Below are positions 36,901 to 46,386 of a stretch of DNA of 64,000 nt, piece after piece. A program made the position numbers and the translations under genes. The stretch lies in assembly GCA_022036555.1 (NCBI GenBank), contig CM039141.1, positions 717,773 to 781,772 of the forward strand, written 5' to 3'. This stretch comes from Microstegium vimineum (lineage: Eukaryota > Streptophyta > Magnoliopsida > Poales > Poaceae). A model generated the notes under the pieces. The model had not been told where the DNA came from, did no database searches, and worked only from the letters and a program-made list of their open reading frames with translations. The stretch's first letter is position 1; each line of letters starts with the position of its first letter.

Positions 36901-39900
36901 TCAGAACAAGGAGTGAATAACATTTATCGCGCGCAAGCGAATTTGGTCTATTTCATCTAACTCCTGAGCGTCAGCATCAGCAGAGCCCTCAACCGACTTG
37001 ATCTTCTTCTTCCATGAGATAGCTTGCCGAGCATATTGATCCCTTTCTTGCTGCAAAGTTCCGATGGAGTCAGACAGTTGGGTCTTCTGTTGATTGGCAG
37101 CTCTCAAACCCTCTTCAATCTGTTGCAGTTCTGCCAGTAGCTCCTCTTTCCTCGCCGATAGCCGAGAGATTTCCTGGTCGAGGTTGCCGATGGAAGTCTT
37201 GGCTTGACCGATGCTTCTGTGCTTCTCATCGGCAAGGTCTTTAAATCTGAACTTCTCTTCCTCGCTCTTGGCTTGGGTCGCTCTATCGGCAATGCGACGA
37301 GTGAGCCGTTGGTACTGAATTTGTTTGACGTCAATGGAAGCTGCTTGGAGGATGGTTTCTGCTGCATCGGCGGAAAGATGGCTCTGGATATCTTTGAATA
37401 TAATCCTTGCCGCCAATGAGTCCTGGACAAGTTGGGAAGTATCTTGCAGCAGTAGGGAGAGCAACTCCTCAAGCTTGGACTTGACTTCTGCCGATAGAGC
37501 CGGGTGGGAACTCTCCTCTTCATCGTCATCAGGGACGTCGACGGCGAAGGAAAATAGACTGTCTGCTCGGAGGCGGCTTGGGCGCTCATCTTCGTTCTGA
37601 AGGTTTAGGCTGTAAGAGAAGAGGCTGTCCGGAGAGTCCTAGGCCTGAAAACAAGGGTTAAAATATGCCGATTGCAAAACTATACTATGAGCTCTAAGGT
37701 AATCTACTTACCGCCTTGAAACGGATCTCCTGCCTGGGGCTTGGTATGCTAGACGGTTCGGCTTCATCTTGAACATCGGCGGCAGACGCCGATGACTGAG
37801 CCCGTGTTGGGGAAGTAGCCGACACCGCTGGTCTTGATGTAGTCGTTGCTGGCGTCGCCTCCGATGTAGTGACGGTTTCTTGTGGTGGCACTCTGTCATC
37901 GGGGACTTGGGGCGATGGTGCCGATGCTAACATTATTGCTGCTGCGAAGGCTTGAATGGTTCCTTCGTCAGGTAATCTGGCTGGCGATGCCGATGCTGAT
38001 GCTACCTCCGTTGCTACAACGGGAGTTGTTTCTTCAGTCACCATAGCCGGTGCCAATGCCGATGCCGTTTCGATTGTCGCAGCAACCACTATCTCCTGGA
38101 CGGGGGCGTCATCCATCGGCTGTTCAGGTACGGAAGTCAATGGAACTCCTACCAATGACCCGTCGGCAGGTGGTGTGACTGGAGCCGGAAGCTCTGCTGG
38201 CGGCGCATCGGCAGCTGATGGTGCAGTTGGAGCCGATGGTGGAGGGGAAGCCAGCCTCAAGCGCCTTTTCTTTGTCGGCGCAGCAGTAGGAGAACCAATC
38301 CGCTTGGATGAAGACTGGGGGGCATCGGCAACAGGGTCAGAAGTTAGTTGTATTCTGTGAACAGATGCCGATGACCATAATGCCTGAAAATACAGAGCGA
38401 GTTATGCAAGGTAGATGTTGCCAATGAAACAGTGTATGATCGGTACAAGTAAAGAGTTTACTGCATAAGTTTGCGTGAAGGCAACAGCGGCAGCCGATGT
38501 AGCCTGAGCTGTTGTAGGCATCGGCAAGGGTACCTGTTGAGGCGTGAAGGCGGCCAACGTCGGGGCTTTGTTGCCAATGATCGATATAGGGCCCATCATC
38601 CGAAGTTTGAAGGGCCTACCGCTATTGCTCATTATGGGGACTGGATCATCGGCCTGTCAAATACAAAGGTGCAGAGTGGTGATACTGATGATAAATGAAA
38701 TAATGAAAATACATCGGATAGCGAACTTACTGCGTCGTCGGGAATAAGGTAATCGGCGTCGATCAAGTGCCGATAGTAGTGTGAAGACTTGGCGAGTAGT
38801 TGGCACTTCCACTCTTTCCACCAAGACTTGAACTCGTTGGTAATGAAGGAGGTCGGCGTCCAGGAGGACAAGTCAAGGTCTGACAGATCGGCATCGGCAG
38901 GGAGGTTGATGACTTTGTTCCAATCCAGACTGCTGGAGATTGTCTGTCTGGGTCTTACGACCTTGGAATAGCATAGCTTGATCGGCAGTTGACCAAATGC
39001 CAGTTGTCTTGCCGCTGCCGATGGATAGTAAAACTCGTACAACGGCGGAGCATTCTTTCCAGATCCAAAGATGTTTACCGGGAGGGCTCGGGGAGTGATG
39101 CTGGCCCTCATGATTGTTTGGTTCTCAGGCAAGCTCATATCGGTCAGGTTGAAGAGCAGTGGGAACTGGTTCTGTTCATCAAGATATGGCCACCAACTCC
39201 GTTCTGTGGAGGGAAGTCCGTTGTAAAACCTCTGGAAAAAGTAGCCGAAGTGCTCTATATCGGCATCGGTACCCGGCAGTGTTATGATGGCTTCTCCAAA
39301 GTTAAGCGGAGCTTGAGTTGCCGATTCATCGTCATCATATCGGTAATCTTCTGACAGCTCTCTCGGGAATTGTTGGGCAAATAGGTCAAACTCGAGAGCC
39401 TTGTGCATATGTGCATTCAACCAGAGGTTAATGAACCACCAAGGGCCTCCGAGATTGCCGATGGGCTCTCCTAGCAGCAGTTTATTGGATACTTGGTGCA
39501 GCAATCGGTAAACTGACCCGAGGAGGTACCTGCCCAAAGGAAGCCTTGTGCCGTGGGCGAGCAGTTCGGCCGCGGGGAGGTGCATAGTGGTCGGGCCGAT
39601 GGTTTTGCCACAGAAGACAAACTTCTCTAACCACATGTTTAAAAAGATGGCGTGCTCCCGCTGGCTTACCGATCCAGTTTTCTGGTGTTCTTGGATGTAA
39701 CCTGTCCAGCCGCCGATACTGCGGGTGTTCATCTTGTACTCAGCTTTTCTATTAAACAGGCTGAGCGTATCGGCAGAGGTAATGTCCAAGCCGGTCAACA
39801 TATAGACATCGGCAAGGGTGGTAGTAGTTGGTCCGTGCCTGAAAAGGAAGGCGTTCATACTGTCGGACCAAAAATATGAAGCTGCTATCATCAAGTTCTC

Positions 39901-40318
39901 ATTCTTCTCTGCATCGGCAATTGAGAGCCTAATGCATTGATCTAAGCCACGCTCCTGCCAGTATACTTGCTGTGACCTGGCCAACCTCAAGTACCAATTT
40001 TTCCATCCTTTGGTGTGCTTGGGCCATGAGCAGAATGTATCTTTCCACAATCCCAGACCAAAGCTTTCGGATCTAAACGGTATCCAGTTGGTTTCTGCGT
40101 TGATGATGGAGGTGGGGTCTGGATTGCCCATTGGGCCTAGGCAGCTAAGATTGGAACCAGCGAGGGGAATGATGACTTTGTTGTACAACTCCTAGGGTTC
40201 GAGAAGGGGACGAATTAGAAAGAAGAACAGGGATGAAACCAGGTTTTTGCGGAGAAAAGAGAGGTTAGATTGGATGAGGAATGAATCTTACCTTCGGGAT
40301 GTCGACCTGGATCGCCAT
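36901..40318 (-). CDS. Antisense PMD (plant mobile domain) protein gene of E2, five exons
   Basis: Exons 40292-40318, 38731-40191, 38462-38653, 37712-38383 and 36901-37644 join in frame with GT-AG introns into about 1030 codons. Exon 1 gives MAIQVDIPK. Exon 2 (487 codons) resembles the plant mobile domain, or 'aminotransferase-like' domain (PF10536 from memory): FGLGLWKDTF, GWKNWYLRLA, AASYFWSDSMNAFLFRHG, LADVYMLTGLDI, PWWFINLWLNAHM, RSWWPYL. Exons 3-4 are Ala/Pro/Thr/Ser-rich with a basic KKRRLRL that could be a nuclear signal. Exon 5 is acidic then coiled coil. The only visible lesion is TAG at 37639-37641, the second codon of exon 5. The gene converges on pol with a 117-bp gap. PMD proteins are known from plant genomes and transposons; the role here is unknown. 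Confidence 0.85.
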
Positions 40319-40472
40319 TGGAGTCAAGAGAATGCTTGATTCGTCCTTGGAGTGTGAAGAAGTACTGTTGCTTGAGCTTGTGTTCTTCAGGGCAGCCAAA
40401 GGTTGAAGACGAAGGCCGGGAGGTGAAAGTAAAAATGGGCTCGGGTAAAAAAGGTAGTGTGGATCCCGGTAA

Positions 40473-40480
40473 CTTTTATG
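40473..40480 (-). promoter_or_regulatory. TATA-like box of the E2 PMD gene
   Basis: On the minus strand CATAAAAG lies about 155 bp before the ATG at 40318. The E1 copy has the better form CTTATAAAAG at the same distance, so the antisense gene probably has its own promoter. Confidence 0.45.
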
Positions 40481-40725
40481 ATCCTGTTCAGGGGTATTTT
40501 GGGGTTCTGTTCCACACTGTGCAGGAATGTAGAGAGGCCCGCGGTAGATACACGCGGTGGTCGAGGTGGTCTGTAACTGTTCATGCTACAATCGAGGGGT
40601 TTTATTATTAGATTGCAGTTCCACACGCGGGGATCGAGGAAACCGTACACCTATCTCGGGGGTAACGGCTACAGCAACGGCTACAGCGGAGAGAATTTCG
40701 GCACGTAAAGTTATACGCTCCGAAA

Positions 40726-40737
40726 CTGGGGGGCATG
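40726..40737 (+). promoter_or_regulatory. E2 polypurine tract
   Basis: CTGGGGGGCATG precedes the 3' LTR start TGTTGACACC. E1 has the same tract before 45239. Confidence 0.6.
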
Positions 40738-41812
40738 TGTTGACACCGTTTTTCGACACGTGTCAAATGGGCTGAGGCTTGACTGGCTGGTGACTATTCC
40801 CCATCGGCATCGGTAAAGTATGAGTTGATATGGTCGACGGGAGAGTGCTAGAGAAGGCCAAGTATGTTGCCGATGGAAGCTGGATAGTCTTTGCCGACAA
40901 GGGTTAATTGGCGGTCTTGCCGATTGCTGATGAGCTGCTGCCGATGAAGACTCTTTGCTGCCGATAAGGGCTCGTTGCCGATTGCCGATGGAAAATAGTT
41001 GTCGATTGCCGACAAGGGTTTATTGCCGATTGCCGACGAGGGGATGCTACCAATCGGGAAAAGTGTTGCCAATGCCAATGAGCGTAACTTAGCGCTTGGG
41101 GGCAGCTGAAGGTTACCGATGGTCCAAAGAAGGAAGGTGCGGATTAAAGGAATCTGCCGATGGAGAGTTTCCATCGAGAAGAAGTATAAGGAAACTGGTG
41201 TTTTGTGCCAGTATTATTATAGTAGTTTGAGTCCGGCTCTTGCATGGGTCGTTTATTTTCCCTTAAAATAGGTGTGTTTGTTTAGGAAATAAATATTGTT
41301 ATCCGGCTCCTGCGCAAGTCAGTTTCCTTTAGAGTAGGAGTTTGTTTTAGGAAAGATATGTGTCGTGTTATTATACAACTCTCCATGCGGGAGTATAAAT
41401 ATGAGCCCGAGGGCTATGGAATATATATCAATCAACCAATAAAACAAACCAATTCTAGTTTTATCGCAATTTACCTTCTTATGCATTAGTTGTAGTTATC
41501 AACGAGTTCTTCAAGCTTTCGACGGGCTGCATCAGCTTGATCTCCGTCAAAGTCCTTGTTAGTTCCGTGTGGGAGTACCTCTAGGCTTTGGCAATCCGAG
41601 CGCATCGCTGTTTGTCTCGTCTAGCTCTGCTCTAAGTTATCCGTGATCAATCTGAGCCTTAACGTCCAGGCGCATCGCTGTCGTCTCGTTCAGTTTGTCA
41701 TAGTTATCATCCTTGTCGATTGATTGGTCAAATCGACTGGCACGCCCTCGACATCGAGCTTTGGGTAATAGCCCGAGGTGTTCACGGATCTGACGCTTTT
41801 TTTGTGTCAACA
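40738..41812 (+). repeat. E2 3' LTR
   Basis: 1075 bp. Relative to the 5' LTR it lacks one GATTGCCGAT-type unit and has a 13-bp deletion near 41455 plus scattered substitutions. Confidence 0.94.
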
Positions 41813-44800
41813 GATGAGTCTTGAATGAGCTGGGATGTGTCTTGCAGCAGCAAGGAAAGCAGTGCCTCGAGCTTTGTCTTGATCTCTGCTGATAGAGTTG
41901 GAGCAGAACTTTCTTCCTGCTCGTCATCAGGTGTGTCAACCGAGAAGGAAAATAAACTGTCGGCTTGGAGGGGGTCTTGGCGCCTATTTTCGTCCTGCGG
42001 GTTGAGGCTGAAAGAGAAAAGGCTATCTGGGGAATCTTGGGCCTGAAAATAGAAGGGTTATAATATACCGATCGAAGGATTATACTAGAATTTTTAGGTG
42101 ATTAACTTACCATCTTGAAGCGGAATTCTTGCCCAGGACTTGGCATCCTAGATGGCCCAGCCTCATCTTGGACATTGGCAGCGGTTGCCAATGAATGAGC
42201 TACCAAAGGAGCAATCGACGCTGTCTGTAATGGTAGTGTTGTCGCTGGTGTTGCTTCCGGCACGATACTTGGTTGTGGCGGTGATGCCGCTCTTTCATTG
42301 GGATCTTCGGATAGTACCGATGCCGATGTTAACTTTGCCGCTGCGACGGACGGAGCTGTCTCATCGGCAACTTCGATTGACGGCACCGATGCTGATGTTG
42401 CTTCAGCTGCTGCCATGGGTGCGGTCGCTTCATCAGGAATGTTGGCTGATGTCGCCGATGCCGATATCGCCGCTGTCGCCATGATAGGTGTTTCTTCATC
42501 GGGGGTTATGGCTGATGGTGCCAATGCCGATGCTACTCCCACCACCGTTGAAGGTGTTTCTTCGTTGAAAGCTTCGGCTGCCGGTACCGATGCCGATACC
42601 GCCTCTGCAGCAGGAGCTGCCTCCTGACCAAGGACGTCGTCCATTAGCTGATCTGGAGTAGGAGCTGTTGGAGTTTCTGCCAATGACATACCGGCGGTTG
42701 GTGGTTCGACTCGTGCCGATGATGAAGACGGGCTAGCCAGCCTCAAGCGTCTCCTTTTCTTGGGTGCAGTAGCAGAGGAGGATCCGGCCCATTTCGATGA
42801 AGACTGGGGGGCATCGGCAGTCGAACTTGGAGGTGCTTGTCTGTTTGGAGCAGTTGCCGACGACCTCATGGCCTGAAAATATTCAACGCAAATTATATGA
42901 AGCAGATGTTGCCGATTAAGCAATATATAATCGGTGTGAGTGAAGATGAGTTTACTGCAAATACCCGCGTCAGGGCAGCAGCAGCGGCCGATGTAGCCTT
43001 GGCTTTTGCAGGTGTCGGTGAGGGTACCTGTCGTGGGATGAAGGCAGCTAACGAAGGAGCCTTATGGCCGATGAGTGATACAGGACTCATCATTCGAAGC
43101 TTGAAAGGCTTGCCGCTCTTGCTCATCGGAGGAATCGGATCATCAACCTGTCAAACATAAGAAGGTTAAAATACCGATGGCGAAGATAAAAGTAAGGAAT
43201 GCATCGGAATGAGAACTTACTGCGTCGTCGGGGATGATATGATCGACATCGATCATGTGCCGATAATGGTGTGACGATTTGGCGAATAGTTGACACCTCC
43301 ATTCTTGCCACCAGGACTTGTACTCGTTTGTGACAAAAGAGGTTGGTGACCAGGAGGACAAGTCAAGATCTGATATATCGGCATCGGCAGGGAGGTTAAC
43401 AACCTTGTTCCAGTCCAGAGCGCTGGAGAATGTCTGCCTAGGCTGCACTACCTTGGAATAACAGAGCTTGATCGGTAGTTGGCCAAACGCCAATTGTCTT
43501 GCCGCTACTGATGGGTAGTAAAACTCAAATGATGGAGGGGCGTTCTTTCCCGATCCAAATATGTTCACTGGGATAGCCCAAGGAGTGATGCTGGCTCTCA
43601 TCATTGTCTGGTTTTCAGGTACATTCCCATCGGTAAGATTAAATAGTAGTGGGAACTGGTTATCCACATCGGCATATGGCCACCAGAGCCGTTCTGCGAT
43701 AGGAATTCCATTATAAAACTTTTGAAAGAAGAGACCGAATTGTTCTGCATCAGCGTCGGTTCCTGGCAGCACAATAGTGGCCTCTCCAAAGTTGAGTGGA
43801 GAGCGGGTTGCCGATTCATCTTCCCCGCACTGGTGGTCTTCTGGTATGTCTCTCAGAAAGCGTTGGGCGAACAAGTCAAGTTGAAGCACTTTCTGCATAT
43901 GTGCGTTCAGCCACATGTTGATGAACCACCAGGGGCCTCCAAGATTGCCGATGTGCTCACCTAACAGTAACTTCTACGATACTTGATGGAGGAGGCGATA
44001 TACCGATCCTAAAAGATATCTGCCCAAGGGAAGCCTTGTCCCATCGGCGAGCATCTCGGCTGCTGGGAGATACATGGTAGTAGGTCCAACTGCCTTACCG
44101 CAGAAGATGAATTTATCCAGCCACATGTTCAGGAAAGTGGCGTGCTCTCTTTGGTTTACCGATCCAGTTTTCTGGTATTCCTGAATGTAACCCGTCCAAC
44201 CGTCGATGTTTCGGGTATTTACTCTGAGCTCAGCTTTCCTATTAAACAAGGAGGGGGTGTCGGCAGAAGAGATGTCTAAACCGGTCAGCATGTGGACATC
44301 GGCAAGAGTGGGGGTGGCTGGTCCATGTCGGAATAAGAACGCGTTCAGGGTGCCTGACCAGAAGTAGGAGGCGGCTATTAACATGTTCTCATTCTTCTCC
44401 ATATCGGCAATGGAAAGCCTGATACATTGGTCCAAGCTGCGCTCTTGCCAGTAAACTTGTTGCGCCTTGGCAACACTGAGATACCAATTTTTCCACCCCT
44501 TAGTGGGCTTGGGCCATGATCGGAAAACATCCTTCCACAGTCCTAAACCGAAACATTCAGATCTGAAGGGGATTCGGTTGGTTTCTGCGTTGATTATGTA
44601 ACTGGGATCCGGATTGCCCATGGGGCCTAAACAGCTAAAGGTGGAGCCAGTAAGTGGAATCACTACTTTGTTGTACAGCTCCTAGAATTCGAAAGAAAGA
44701 AAAGAAAAAATCAGAGAAGGAGCAGGGGTAAATCTGGATTTGTGAGAGAAAAGTACCAGCGGAAGGTTGGATTGGGAAGGAAACAGATCTCACCTTGGGA

Positions 44801-44820
44801 ATATCGACTTGGATTGCCAT
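41813..44820 (-). pseudogene. E1 PMD gene, exons 1-4 and first part of exon 5
   Basis: Exons 44794-44820, 43221-44681, 42956-43147, 42111-42872 and 41813-42042 (continued at 28095-28608). Exon 2 is 1461 nt and exon 3 is 192 nt, the same as in E2. Exon 4 is 762 nt against 672 nt because an Ala/Thr/Pro-rich stretch with short repeats is longer. The PMD domain is clearly homologous (FGLGLWKDVFRSWPKPTKGW, PWWFINMWLNAHM, RLWWPYA), and a KKRRRLRL basic patch is present. An in-frame TAG lies at 43974-43976 and E2 interrupts exon 5. Apart from these, all splice sites and phases are kept. Confidence 0.85.
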
Positions 44821-44973
44821 CGGAGTTGGGGGAGTGCTTGCGGTTCGTCCTTGGGTTGCAGGAGTACTGTTGCTCGAATTCGTGTTCTTCGGAGTGGCTG
44901 GAGGTTGAAGACGATGGCAAGGAAACGAAAGTAAAAGTGAACTCAGGGTAAAAGGTTGTGTGGACCCTGGTAA

Positions 44974-44983
44974 CTTTTATAAG
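44974..44983 (-). promoter_or_regulatory. TATA box of the E1 PMD gene
   Basis: On the minus strand CTTATAAAAG lies about 155 bp before the ATG at 44820. Confidence 0.6.
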
Positions 44984-45238
44984 CCTGCTCAGGGGTGTTT
45001 TGGGGTTCTGTTTCACGTTGTACAGGAATGTGGAGAAGTCCGCGGTAGATACGCGCGGTGATCAAGGTGGTATGTAATTGTTCGTGCTACAATCGAGGGA
45101 TTTTATTATTAAATTGTAGTTCCACACGCGGGGATCGAGGAAACCGTACGCCTATCTCGGGGGTAACGGCTACAGCAACGGCTACAGTGGAGAGAATTTC
45201 GGCACGTAAAGTTATACGCTCCGAAACTGGGGGGCATG

Positions 45239-46381
45239 TGTTGACACCGTTTTTCGACACGTGTCAAATGGGCTGAGGCTTGACTGGCTGGTGACTATTC
45301 TCCATCGGCATCGGTAAAGTATGAGTTGATATGGCCGATGGGAGAGTGCTACAGAAGGCCAAGTATGTTGCCGATGGAAGCTGGATGGTCTTTGCCGACA
45401 AGGGTTAATTGGCGGTCTTGCCGATTGCTGATGAGCTGCTATTGCTCATTGCCGATGAAGACTCTTTGCTGATTGCCGATAAGGACTCGTTGCCGATTGT
45501 CGATAAGGGCTCGTTGCCGATTGCCGATGGAAGATAGTTGCCGATTGCCGATGGAAGATAGTTGCCGATTGCCGACAAGGGTTTATTGCCGATTGCCGAC
45601 GAGGGGATGCTACCAATCGGGAAAAGTGTTGCCGATGCCGATGAGCGTAACTTAGCACTTGGGGCAGCTGAAGGTTACCGATGGTTCAAAGAAGGAAGGT
45701 GCGAATTAAAAGGATCTGCCGATGGAAAGTTTCCATCGAGAAGAAGTGTAAGGAAATTGGTGTTCTGTGCCAGTATTATTATAGTAGTTTGAGTCCGACT
45801 CTTGCATGAGTCGTTTATTTTCCTTTAAAATAGGTGTGTTTGTTTAGGAAATAAATATTGCTATCCGGCTCCTGCGCGAGTCAGTTTCCTTTAAAGTAGG
45901 AGTTTGTTTTAGGAAAGATATGTGTCGTGTCATTGTACAACTCTCCATGTGGAAGTATAAATATGAGCCCGAGGGCTATGGAAAAAGAGATCAATCCTAT
46001 CAAAAACAAACCAATTTTATCTTATTTTACCTTTTATCGCAATTTACCCTTATTATGCATTAGTTATAGCTTTAACGAGTTCTTCAAGATTTCGACGGGC
46101 TGCATCACCTTGATCTCCGTCAAATCCTTGCTAGTTCCGCTTGGGAGTACCTCTAGGCTTTGGTAATCTGGGCGCATCGCTGTTTGCCTCGTCTAGCTCT
46201 GCTCTAGTTATCCGTGATCAATCTGAGCCTTGACGTCCGGGCGCATCGCTGTCGTCTCGTTCAGTTTGTCATAGTTATCATCCTTGTCGATTGATTGGTC
46301 AAATCGACTGGCACGCCCTCGACATCGAGCTTTGGGTAATAGCCCGAGGTGTTCACAGATCTGACGCTTTTTGTGTCAACA
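45239..46381 (+). repeat. E1 3' LTR
   Basis: 1143 bp. It carries one extra GATTGCCGATGGAAGATA unit (about 45541-45563) compared with the 5' LTR and otherwise differs at only a handful of positions. Confidence 0.95.
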
Positions 46382-46386
46382 TCGGC
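46382..46386. repeat. Target-site duplication of E1, right copy (TCGGC)
   Basis: Matches 23067-23071. Confidence 0.95.

Larger units (their letters stand above)
28609..41812 (+). mobile_element. Element E2: full-length Tat-type LTR retrotransposon nested in E1
   Basis: LTRs at 28609-29719 and 40738-41812, PBS at about 29727, gag-pro-pol on the plus strand (29772-36783), and an antisense PMD gene (36901-40318) before the 3' LTR. It is the same family as E1 and 13.2 kb long. The flanks are CTGCC on the left and GATGA on the right, so there is no target-site duplication. The host exon rejoins exactly when E2 is removed. The LTRs differ by about ten substitutions, a 13-bp indel and repeat-unit changes by eye. 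Confidence 0.92.
23072..46381 (+). mobile_element. Element E1: non-autonomous Tat-type LTR retrotransposon inside element A
   Basis: LTRs at 23072-24191 and 45239-46381 start TGTTGACACC and end GTGTCAACA, with a perfect TCGGC duplication. A PBS follows the left LTR and a G-rich tract precedes the right one. Without nested E2 it is about 10.1 kb. Compared with E2 it lacks the conserved gag core (about 590 bp) and nearly all of pol, but it keeps the ends of gag and the full antisense PMD gene. Its LTRs differ by roughly ten substitutions plus one repeat-unit change by eye, so the insertion is recent. The coding lesions probably predate it, implying it was mobilised in trans. Confidence 0.92.
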
